Shown here: one piece after another, positions 53,711 through 61,775 of the stretch | How positions within the stretch are numbered: position 1 is the stretch's first letter | Layout of the letters: each line of letters starts with the position of its first letter | From: Methylobacter sp. | GTDB lineage: Bacteria > Pseudomonadota > Gammaproteobacteria > Methylococcales > Methylomonadaceae | Length of the DNA stretch: 64,000 nt | Assembly (NCBI GenBank): GCA_030653985.1 | Contig: JAURYJ010000040.1 | Coordinates: 1-64,000, forward strand | Reading direction: 5' to 3' | Translations under genes and position numbers: made by a program | Notes under the pieces: model-generated | Database searches by the model: none | Told to the model about the DNA's origin: nothing | What the model saw: only the letters and a program-made list of their open reading frames with translations

Positions 53711-54687
53711 CACAATCGTACCTTCGACAAAGCAATAACCGCCGCCAGAGCCAATGCCAGCGACAACGGCCAGTGATACAATTCGCTGCGAGGTCTGAAA
53801 TATTGTTTATCTTTTTCCACCGGTTCCAGTTCGTCCAGTCTCATGTAGATATTATTGAGCTCATCGGTGTTTCTGGCACGGTAATATTGGCCGCCGGTAC
53901 TTTCGGCAATCTTGATCAGGGTTTTCTCGTCCAGATCGACGGAGGGATTAACCTTGCGGTTGCCAAAAAAACTGCGCACGATCATTTCGTCTGCGCCTAT
54001 GCCGATCGTGTAAATTTTCAGATGATTGGCTGCGGCCAATTCGGCGGCCTTTAACGGTGAGACTTCGCCGGCAGTATTGGCGCCGTCAGTCATCAACACC
54101 AGGACCCGGCTGTTGGTCTGCTCGTTTTTAAGACGCTTGACCGCCAAGCCGATCGCATCGCCGATCGCGGTATTGTCTCCTGCCAAGCCGATGACAGACT
54201 CATTTAACAAGGTCATCACGGTTTTTCGGTCAAAGGTTAACGGGGTTTGCAAATAGGCTTGGGTGCCGAACAGGATCAAGCCCACCCGGTCGCCGACACG
54301 CCGGTTGATAAAATCTCCGGCAACGCCTTTGGCGGCTGTCAGCCGGTCAACAGCCCGCTGGTTAACCACAAAATCCTGTTCTTCCATACTGCCGGACAAG
54401 TCCACCGCCAGCATTAAGTCCCGGCCGCTGACCGCCTGTTCAATCGGCTCACCGAGCCATTGCGGGCGAGCACAGGAGATGACCAGTAACAACCAGGCAA
54501 GCACCGTCAGCCATAACGGCCACGCTTGGGATTGGACAACAGCCCGGGTTTCGACAGCGGAAAAATCGTCTAAAAACGGCACTTTTAATGCCGCCTGTTC
54601 TACCGGGCTATTGGCCGGAAGCAGCCAACGGATTAATAAAGGTAAGGGTAAAGCGGCCAATAACCAAGGCCATTCAAAGTGAATCAT
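53710..54687 (-). CDS. batA: BatA-like VWA domain protein
   Basis: 325 residues, N-terminal membrane helices around residues 5-80, VWA domain with MIDAS DLSGSMEEQD and TDGANTAGEVSP, and a C-terminal helix. Partner of BatB in the MoxR-linked complex. Confidence 0.9.
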   Translation of the reverse strand: MIHFEWPWLLAALPLPLLIRWLLPANSPVEQAALKVPFLDDFSAVETRAVVQSQAWPLWLTVLAWLLLVISCARPQWLGEPIEQAVSGRDLMLAVDLSGSMEEQDFVVNQRAVDRLTAAKGVAGDFINRRVGDRVGLILFGTQAYLQTPLTFDRKTVMTLLNESVIGLAGDNTAIGDAIGLAVKRLKNEQTNSRVLVLMTDGANTAGEVSPLKAAELAAANHLKIYTIGIGADEMIVRSFFGNRKVNPSVDLDEKTLIKIAESTGGQYYRARNTDELNNIYMRLDELEPVEKDKQYFRPRSELYHWPLSLALALAAVIALSKVRL

Positions 54688-55154
54688 GATTTTGCCTGGG
54701 CTTTAAGCCAGTCTTCGCATAGCTCGATTAGTTGGGAAATTTCCAGTTCTGTAGACGGCGTTTTTCGATAGGGCGCGTCCGCCAAAAGTTGACCGACGCC
54801 CTCACTGAACGGCAACCCTTTTACCGAAGTGTCGAGAAATTCCAGCCATTGCCGTCCGGTCAATCCGGCGGCCTTTGCCCGAGGCGATACGCTGATCGCT
54901 ACGCGCCTGAGTAGTACCGAAACAGCGCATAATTTTTGAAGGTTATCCCGCGTAGTGTCATGTTTGATTTGAATCAATATTTTTCTGGCCGTTTTAAGCG
55001 CGGTCTTGCGGCTCAACTTTTTATATAGCCAGATAAAGAAAATAATCAGCAACGGAGTTAATACCGCCAAGATCCACCAGCCGATAGCCGGAGGCCACCA
55101 GGCTATGACTTCGGGTTCGTGGATGTCTTTTAAATCAAGAAGAGTAGGATTCAT
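54684..55154 (-). CDS. DUF4381 membrane protein
   Basis: 156 residues. One membrane helix (IGWWILAVLTPLLIIFFIWLY), then a cytoplasmic helical domain (TGRQWLEFLDTSVKGLPFSEG). Found only in moxR-bat operons. Overlaps batA by 4 nt. Confidence 0.85.
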   Translation of the reverse strand: MNPTLLDLKDIHEPEVIAWWPPAIGWWILAVLTPLLIIFFIWLYKKLSRKTALKTARKILIQIKHDTTRDNLQKLCAVSVLLRRVAISVSPRAKAAGLTGRQWLEFLDTSVKGLPFSEGVGQLLADAPYRKTPSTELEISQLIELCEDWLKAQAKS

Positions 55155-56123
55155 TTATCGTAAACGTTGTAGCGGATCGTCGGTGGTACTGCATTGAATA
55201 AAGGCCAGACCCAATTTTTTTGCTATCTGCTCCAGCTGATACAGCCGCTGGGTAAAATGTTGTTGATATTTTAATAGTCGCTGCCGATCGCCGGTATCAA
55301 TTACCACATCACGCTGCTCGTCGATCGCCGCGCCTGTTCCTGAGAGGCTTGCGGCATACACACCATCCGTGGCGATAAAGCGATAGCGGCCTTTTTCCGG
55401 CAAATGACTTTCCAGCGGATCGTAGACAAAAATCAACACCACCTCGCAATGTCGGGACAGCTTTGCCAGATAGCTTTCAACTTGATCATTCATGCCACGA
55501 AAATCGCTGATCATATAAACCCGACTGCCGGGGCGGGCATGCTGCATAAGCCTTGCCAGCACCTGTTCCAGCGTAATTGTGGCGGTAACTTTGTCATCAT
55601 CACCTTGGTTACTGATTGTGTTTAAAAACCGCAATACGGCATGTCGGCCATTTTGCGGTTTTAATTCCCGACACATTGTGTCGGTAAATATCTGCCCGCC
55701 AATTCTGTCGCCATGATGCTGAGCCGCCCATGCCAGCAAACCGGCTAGCTTGGCTGCCAGTACCGATTTAAAAACACCGCGTGTCGCAAAATGCATCGCA
55801 AGGCGGTTATCCACAGAAATAAATACCGGTCTTTCGCGCTCTTCCCGAAACACCTTAGTATGGGTTTTTCCGGTGCGCGCCGTGACCCGCCAATCGATGC
55901 TGCGGATGTCATCGCCTGCTTGGTAAATTCTGGCTTCTTCAAACTCCATGCCGCGACCTTTAAACCGGGACACATAAGCTCCGCTTTGTCCGGAGCGTAT
56001 AGCTGAATGTTTCAAGTTTAATCCGGCTGCCGGTCTGGCCAAATCGATCAGCGTTTTTAACGACACTGAAACCAATTCACTGGCGAAGGCCTTAGCTAGG
56101 CCTGCTTTTTTAGCAAAAAACAT
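55155..56123 (-). CDS. DUF58 protein of the MoxR/Bat system
   Basis: 322 residues. The conserved DUF58 core includes YQAGDDIRSIDWRVTARTGKTHTKVFREER and SVDNRLAMHF. VWA-like C-terminal region. Residues 250-267 (ATDGVYAASLSGTGAAI) are an inserted ATCGCC element. Confidence 0.9.
   Translation of the reverse strand: MFFAKKAGLAKAFASELVSVSLKTLIDLARPAAGLNLKHSAIRSGQSGAYVSRFKGRGMEFEEARIYQAGDDIRSIDWRVTARTGKTHTKVFREERERPVFISVDNRLAMHFATRGVFKSVLAAKLAGLLAWAAQHHGDRIGGQIFTDTMCRELKPQNGRHAVLRFLNTISNQGDDDKVTATITLEQVLARLMQHARPGSRVYMISDFRGMNDQVESYLAKLSRHCEVVLIFVYDPLESHLPEKGRYRFIATDGVYAASLSGTGAAIDEQRDVVIDTGDRQRLLKYQQHFTQRLYQLEQIAKKLGLAFIQCSTTDDPLQRLR
55324..55376 (-). repeat. In-frame dispersed element, copy in DUF58 gene
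   Basis: Exactly 53 bp bounded by ATCGCC and GGCGAT, sense orientation, frame 1 (peptide IATDGVYAASLSGTGAAI). Best-preserved ends together with glnE tandem copy 1; the inner stem is weaker than in the others. Confidence 0.9.
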
Positions 56124-57115
56124 TACGGTACAGCAACTCTGGCAATCAATTCTTTAATAACATGATCCGTAGTAATGCCTTCCGCCTCGGCTTCATATGA
56201 CAATATCAACCGATGTCGCAATACATCAAAGGCCATATCCTGAATATCTTCCGGGCTAACAAAATCGCGTTGCGCCAACCAGGCTTTAGCTCTGGAACAG
56301 CGATCCAGCGCTATGCTGGCTCTAGGGCTTGCACCATATTGCAACCAGGCGGCCAGATCCTCTCCATAAGCCGCAGGATTACGGGTAGCTAAAATAATTT
56401 GCAGTAAATAGTTTTCAAGACTTTCTGCCATATGCAAATCCAGCACCTCATGACGTGCGGCAAATAAGGTCTTTTGCTCAAGCGGCTCGAACTGATCGCC
56501 ATTTCTTACCGAACCGGAACGGGCTTCGGTTCTGGCCAAATGTAAAATACTTTTTTCATGTTCCGCTTTCGGATAATCAATTTTTATATGCAGCAAAAAA
56601 CGATCCAGTTGGGCTTCCGGGAGCGGATAAGTGCCTTCCTGCTCAATTGGATTTTGCGTTGCCATCACCATAAATAATTTCGGCAGCGGATAAGTCGCCT
56701 GACCTACGGTTATTTGCCGCTCGGCCATCGCTTCGAGTAACGCCGCCTGTACTTTCGCCGGTGATCGGTTGATTTCATCAGCCAGTATCAAATTATGAAA
56801 CAAAGGCCCTTTTTGAAATTCAAAAGTACCTTGCTGGGGACGGTAAATTTCAGTGCCGGTTAAATCGGCAGGCAATAAATCCGGGGTGAACTGTACCCGA
56901 TGAAAGTCTCCCTGTATGCCTTTGCTTAATACATTGATCGCTCGGGTCTTGGCAAGTCCCGGAGCGCCTTCAACCAGAATATGACCATCGGACAACAGAC
57001 CAATCAACATCCGTTCGACCAGCACATCCTGCCCTATAATCTCTTGATTAATATAGTTTTTCAACCGAATTAATGCGGGTTGAACGGTATTTTTATCGCC
57101 GTTTTTTTCTAACAT
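56123..57115 (-). CDS. moxR: MoxR-family AAA+ ATPase
   Basis: 330 residues. Walker A EGAPGLAKT, Walker B LILADEINRSPAK, sensor 1 VMATQNPIEQEGTYPLPEAQLDRF, and arginine finger region. Chaperone-like ATPase acting on the Bat/DUF58 proteins. First gene of the operon moxR, DUF58, DUF4381, batA, batB/C, batD, with 1-4 bp overlaps for the first five. Confidence 0.93.
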   Translation of the reverse strand: MLEKNGDKNTVQPALIRLKNYINQEIIGQDVLVERMLIGLLSDGHILVEGAPGLAKTRAINVLSKGIQGDFHRVQFTPDLLPADLTGTEIYRPQQGTFEFQKGPLFHNLILADEINRSPAKVQAALLEAMAERQITVGQATYPLPKLFMVMATQNPIEQEGTYPLPEAQLDRFLLHIKIDYPKAEHEKSILHLARTEARSGSVRNGDQFEPLEQKTLFAARHEVLDLHMAESLENYLLQIILATRNPAAYGEDLAAWLQYGASPRASIALDRCSRAKAWLAQRDFVSPEDIQDMAFDVLRHRLILSYEAEAEGITTDHVIKELIARVAVP

Positions 57116-57690
57116 AGTTGTTCTGACATGATGAGGTTATTAATCTTAAACGCAGTACGAAAGCCATACACATTAAGCACTAAACGGGGTTTTATCTGAC
57201 CAAATTTATTATCGGTAAGTCATCTTTTCAACAAAAGGTTACCTATTTTATACAGTTATTGGCCAAGACAACATAGGGTAAATCTGTTAAAAAACTCTTA
57301 ATAAGTTGTGGATAACGCTATGGATAACTTTAGCTTGTTAGTTATCCACAACCCACCCACAGCATGTGGATAACCTTAAACCCATCTTACTCCTCACTAT
57401 AACAAATTGATTTAATTATTAAAAAATGACTTATCAACAGGATCATACTGGCTTAATAGTAATAATAGCTTTTAAATATTTTTAATTTATTATTATTAAT
57501 TCAAACAAAATATCTGTTATCCACAACGCTTCTATGATTAATTTTTTAAATCAGTAACTTATAGCTTATCAGGGCTTAGTAGAAAATATTAAGTATCTAA
57601 TTTATAATGAATTGTTTTTTAATCTGCTTGTCTTTACCAAACATGAATTAGTTAAATAATTCGACCGGCTCATCACCTTTAATGACATAA
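57116..57690. other. AT-rich gap, candidate replication origin
   Basis: 575 bp without a gene. Perfect DnaA boxes TTATCCACA occur at 57307-57315 (minus), 57342-57350 (plus), 57365-57373 (minus) and 57517-57525 (plus), and one-mismatch boxes at 57319-57327 and 57431-57439. The boxes surround and adjoin a very AT-rich stretch (about 57400-57510) suitable as a duplex-unwinding element. By chance fewer than one perfect box would be expected in the whole 64 kb, so four in 219 bp is meaningful. mnmE lies 6 kb to the right. Confidence 0.65.
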
Positions 57691-58524
57691 ATGAAACCAT
57701 CTAAAACAATATTAATCACCGGTTGCTCTACCGGCATTGGTTACGCTACTGCTATAGAATTAAAAAATCGTGGTTACAATGTTATTGCTACGGCAAGAAA
57801 ACAGGCCGATGTGTCTCGTTTACAACAGCAAGGTTTTACTGCAATACAACTGGATTTGGCTGACAGTAACAGCATTCAACAAGCGGTTAATTTGGCAGTT
57901 CAATTAACCGCTGGAAAAATTGATGCCTTATTCAACAATGGTGCTTTTGGTCAACCCGGTGCTGTTGAGGATTTAACGCGCGATGTACTCAGATTTCAGT
58001 TTGAAACCAATCTGTTTGGCACTCATGAACTGACCAATCTGATCATACCCCTGATGCGTAAACAAGGGCATGGACGGATTATCTATAACAGTTCAATTTT
58101 GGGACTTGTCGCGATGCCTTATAGGGGAGCTTATAATGCTAGCAAGTTTGCTCTGGAAGGTTTGGCTGATACCCTGCGCCTGGAGCTTTACGGTACTAAT
58201 ATTCATATTTCACTAATTGAACCTGGGCCAATCCTAAGTGACTTTAGAAAAAATGCTTTTGCCCTGTATAAAAAAAATATAGACCCAACGCACAGCTACC
58301 ATAATCAAACCTATAAAATCATGGAAGTACGCTTACAAAAAGAAGGAGCCGCAGCGCCTTTTACCTTACCGGCTTTTGCGGTTACCCAAAAAGTCATCCA
58401 CGCACTGGAAGCGAAGCATCCTAAAATGCGTTATTACGTTACTTTTCCGACTTATCTATTTGCCGTTCTTAAACGCATTCTGCCCATGTCCTGGCTCGAT
58501 GCTTTACTCAAAAAGGTTCAATAA
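57691..58524 (+). CDS. Short-chain dehydrogenase/reductase
   Basis: 277 residues. Cofactor motif TGCSTGIG, NNGAFG, and the catalytic triad Ser in NSSILGL, YNASKFALEG. Substrate unknown. Overlaps the next gene by one base. Confidence 0.92.
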   Translation: MKPSKTILITGCSTGIGYATAIELKNRGYNVIATARKQADVSRLQQQGFTAIQLDLADSNSIQQAVNLAVQLTAGKIDALFNNGAFGQPGAVEDLTRDVLRFQFETNLFGTHELTNLIIPLMRKQGHGRIIYNSSILGLVAMPYRGAYNASKFALEGLADTLRLELYGTNIHISLIEPGPILSDFRKNAFALYKKNIDPTHSYHNQTYKIMEVRLQKEGAAAPFTLPAFAVTQKVIHALEAKHPKMRYYVTFPTYLFAVLKRILPMSWLDALLKKVQ

Positions 58525-58715
58525 TGCACGATTTAACTGAAATTATTATCGTTTGCCCGTATTGCGGTGAATCCCTGGATGTATTGGTAGACACCAGTTC
58601 CGGGCCTCAGCAATATTACGAAGACTGTTCGGTTTGCTGTGCGCCGATTTTATTTATTGTGTCCGAAGATCATGCAGGAGAAATTTTTATTGATGTTAAG
58701 CGCGATGATGAATAA
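58524..58715 (+). CDS. CPXCG motif zinc-binding small protein
   Basis: 63 residues with CPYCGESLDVLVD and CSVCCAPILF, two Cys pairs that should bind zinc. Matches the CPXCG family; function unknown. Co-translated with the SDR gene. Confidence 0.88.
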   Translation: MHDLTEIIIVCPYCGESLDVLVDTSSGPQQYYEDCSVCCAPILFIVSEDHAGEIFIDVKRDDE

Positions 58716-58857
58716 TTCCCATTAACCTCGAATTCGCTTTTTTATGTGCTAGAATGAGGTGCGGTATTAGTTATTCATTATGTTGCTTTTTTGCAAAAAA
58801 TCACATTTTAATAGTTATGCTGAATACATTAAATATCAACAATATAGGTTTAATCTG

Positions 58858-59241
58858 ATGAAAGTTTTTAAAAAAATCTTAATTTCTCTTGTTATGGCAA
58901 TGTCTATGGCTGCAATGTCAACTTCTGCTTTTGCTGCGCCTGAAGGTGAAGCAGTCGTTAAAGAAGCCATTGAAAACACCCTTGAAGGCATAGCAACCGC
59001 ACAAGCGGCAATTAAAAGTGGTGATTTATCAAACGTTGCAGACATTATTCTTAAAGCGGCTCAAGATTCAAAAGAATTCCGTTTTGAACTTACCGAACGT
59101 CAACGTCAAAAAGCGACTAATCTGTTAAAATCTGCTCGTAAATCGTTTAATGCCGGTAATACTGAAGCTGGCGAAGCTGAATTAGCCGAATCTTTAGCAT
59201 TATTTACAGAAATGAAAGCTAAATACGATTTAACTCATTAA
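58858..59241 (+). CDS. Small exported helical protein A
   Basis: 127 residues from MKVFKKILISLVMAMSMAAM, signal peptide cleaved near AFA/APEG. The mature part is mostly helical, no Cys. Two similar helical blocks (DIILKAAQDSKEFRFELTER and NLLKSARKSFNAGNTEAGEA) suggest a helical bundle. Homologous in signal and layout with the protein encoded 300 bp downstream. Family not recognised. Confidence 0.75.
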   Translation: MKVFKKILISLVMAMSMAAMSTSAFAAPEGEAVVKEAIENTLEGIATAQAAIKSGDLSNVADIILKAAQDSKEFRFELTERQRQKATNLLKSARKSFNAGNTEAGEAELAESLALFTEMKAKYDLTH

Positions 59242-59542
59242 TAAATGTCTAATCTGATTAAGCGACATGACAAATACAATTGAGTTAAGATCTGCCTTGA
59301 TTGGTAGACAGGTTTATGTAGCTTGATTAACGAAGACATATATATGCTAAAAGTTAGATTCAATTATTTTATCAATGTGATTGAATCTGATTTTAAAATC
59401 CAAAACTCACTATAAATCACTCTTCCATAGCTGGTTGAAAAGATTCAAAATGTGTTAAAATCAATATTAGCATATGGCTATTTTTTAAAAAAATAGTTGT
59501 AATGCTTAACTCCAATATAACGATACTTGAGGACTGGGTAAT
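59242..59542. other. AT-rich gap between two small exported protein genes
   Basis: 301 bp, very AT-rich, no palindrome or gene recognised; presumably holds the promoter of the second gene. Confidence 0.6.
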
Positions 59543-59929
59543 ATGAAAATCTTAAAAAAAATCTTACTATCTTTATTAATTGCAGCTTCTATCGGTGCTG
59601 TTTCAACTTCAGTATTAGCTGAAACTGATGTTGGTAGAGTGACATATGCTCCTGCTGATGCAATTGATATAGTAGCCGGTAAAATTAAGGTTGCACTGGA
59701 TGCGGTGACTAGTGGTTCAGAAGGGGAACAAGTTGCTGAGCTTATTAAAGACGCATCAGATGCAACCAAAGAAATCAATGCTAATGATAAAGTCGATATT
59801 GGGCGTTCAAGAGCGAATAACATTCTAAAATTGGCCAGAAAACATGCTAAAGAATCAGCTTTGCAAGAAGCTGAACAAGAATTAAGAAATGCACTAAAAG
59901 CATTCAATGACTTGAAAAGTTTAATCTAA
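59543..59929 (+). CDS. Small exported helical protein B (paralogue of A)
   Basis: 128 residues, MKILKKILLSLLIAASIGAVSTSVLA signal, mature helical domain with SRANNILKLARKHAKESALQEAEQELRNALKAF that aligns with the NLLKSARKSFNAGNTEAGEAELAESLALF block of protein A. Likely a tandem duplication that has diverged. Function unknown. Confidence 0.75.
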   Translation: MKILKKILLSLLIAASIGAVSTSVLAETDVGRVTYAPADAIDIVAGKIKVALDAVTSGSEGEQVAELIKDASDATKEINANDKVDIGRSRANNILKLARKHAKESALQEAEQELRNALKAFNDLKSLI

Positions 59930-60104
59930 AACTGATTTTGAGACCATATCAGGATACCATTTGGTTTTCTGATATGGCATAAGACTTTTTCCCGCAAGAC
60001 TTCTGCTTCACCTCGACAATAACCCGGTATCATTTTACCTTCTGCTGCAGCGTTGTTGCATAAATCAAAATTCAGTCAAAGCCACCTATCTATAACGTTA
60101 GTTT

Positions 60105-60361
60105 TATTTTATAGGCATAGGCATACCCCATTTATCATTTTGTTGAGTACATTCACGCCGTCCATACTTACGCGTTTTGCTCTAGTAAGCTAATATTGCT
60201 GAAGTCAGAAAGCCTTTCGTTTGTAAAAAGGTAAACACAGTGGTTTTTATCGGAATATCAAAATACTCCTGTGGTCGACTCGGAATTAGCCTATCTTTGG
60301 CTGCCGCTTCTTCAGTAAATCAGATCGTAAAATTACCATGTTGCCGTAACCCATTTGGTAT
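60105..60361 (-). pseudogene. Degenerate IS5-family transposase fragment
   Basis: Reading the minus strand from 60361 gives NGLRQHGNFTI, stop, FTEEAAAKDRLIPSRPQEYFDI, then PIKTTVFTFLQTKGFLTSAI and a stop, which aligns with the N-terminus of IS5-type DDE transposases (RGSLTVWFDEEAI ... YSDLAIETALTL ... RQTEGFL) with deletions and two internal stops. Only a decayed stub. Confidence 0.6.
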
Positions 60362-60373
60362 CAATACTAATGT

Positions 60374-61222
60374 TCAGTGCGGTGGCCTTGAGTAGAAGAG
60401 TTCAAAAACAGCTTCAAATTGATTATGGGCTTTTTCAATGATATTATTCAAATCGTCTACCGGTATATTATTGCAAACAATATTTGGAAGGACGTGCACT
60501 GTATCAATTTTACACAGATAATTACCGGTCCTTATGATTGATGCGACATTTGCAAACGCACCGGTGTAATCAGGATGATCATGTTGAGCAATGGTTTCAA
60601 TAATAATTTCAGGTAGTCTCCATAACCCGGCTAATTCAGCGCCTGTCTGATAATGATTAAAACCTAGTATATTATTTTCTGCTTCAATTTCATCAATATT
60701 GCTCGATTCTACTAAGAGACCGATTTGACGTGCTAATTCAGGAATCCTGCGGTAGAAAACCAGTTGACCAATATCGTGCAGTAATCCACAAATAAATATT
60801 GAGTCAAGGTCATCCTTGTTGTTGTGATAAATACAGAGTTCTTTACTAATGAGTGCGCAACGTAGGCTTCTGACCCAGAAGTTTTTCATAGACAAGAGGC
60901 CGCCGGGCATTGATGAAAACTTGTCTATAATGACAGTAGCCAATACCAGATTTTGTAATTCATGAGCACCTATAATCGATATGGCATGCTTAACCGATGC
61001 GATGGGTACAGGAAGACAATAAAAAGCACTATTGACTATTTTAAGCGTTCGGATTGATAATGCGAGGTCTTGTTCAATAATAAAACCGACATCTGCAAGT
61101 GATTTATTAGGGTTATCAATGGTTTTTTTCAGTTCAAAATAGATGTTTGGTGGTGACGTCAGTTGCAAATCACCCCTGAATAAATCTGAACTTTTTAAAT
61201 GAGAAGAAATAGTCGTTAGCAT
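60374..61222 (-). CDS. HDOD domain signalling protein
   Basis: 282 residues, with an HDOD domain (QDLALSIRTLKIVNSAFY, HAISIIGAHELQNLVLA, and HD-type CGLLHDIGQLVFY). HDOD proteins are regulatory relatives of HD phosphohydrolases; many take part in c-di-GMP networks. A GGDEF-EAL gene lies 550 bp away, divergently. Confidence 0.88.
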   Translation of the reverse strand: MLTTISSHLKSSDLFRGDLQLTSPPNIYFELKKTIDNPNKSLADVGFIIEQDLALSIRTLKIVNSAFYCLPVPIASVKHAISIIGAHELQNLVLATVIIDKFSSMPGGLLSMKNFWVRSLRCALISKELCIYHNNKDDLDSIFICGLLHDIGQLVFYRRIPELARQIGLLVESSNIDEIEAENNILGFNHYQTGAELAGLWRLPEIIIETIAQHDHPDYTGAFANVASIIRTGNYLCKIDTVHVLPNIVCNNIPVDDLNNIIEKAHNQFEAVFELFYSRPPH

Positions 61223-61775
61223 AGAAAATTAAATATTATTGTTTATAGTAGCCCACAAACGATATGATGTAGTTCATATCTGAATTGCTGTCTTAAAAAT
61301 CAATTCGAATAAATTATTAGGGCGAATATCAATGTACTCTCATCTGAGCGAAAAAACGTCTACTTGTCGAAATTATAAGTGCCTGTTATTAGTTATCTTA
61401 AGCAGGCTATACACGCCATGGATTGAACATTTTTTGAGTACGATGGAAATGGACAATTTGAGCTTTGTAAGCAATAAAAATATAAAGCAGACGTCTAAAA
61501 GCATTGTTTTTCATTAAAAATTAATAGAATGTTACCCATCCATCGTAAATATGATGCAATCAAGGTCATTGATTGTATGTGATTATTTTATCGCAACCCA
61601 ATATATACATGATTTTATCTTATTGATTAACAATAATTTTATACGGATTAGTCGAATATTTATAGCTTATTATCGCAAGTCCACTCAATTTGGCACCTAA
61701 TCAGGAAGTGCCCGTTTTTTTTAGAAGTACCCTGAAATCTGGTTATTAGTCTGGCAATACCATTTGGAGATTAGC
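61223..61775. other. AT-rich divergent promoter region
   Basis: 553 bp between the HDOD and GGDEF-EAL genes. AT-rich, no clear palindrome. A 61-codon frame at 61332-61517 has no coding signs. Confidence 0.6.

Noticed and set aside
61332-61517. 61-codon frame in the HDOD/GGDEF-EAL gap
   Set aside because: No plausible ribosome binding site, composition or domain.
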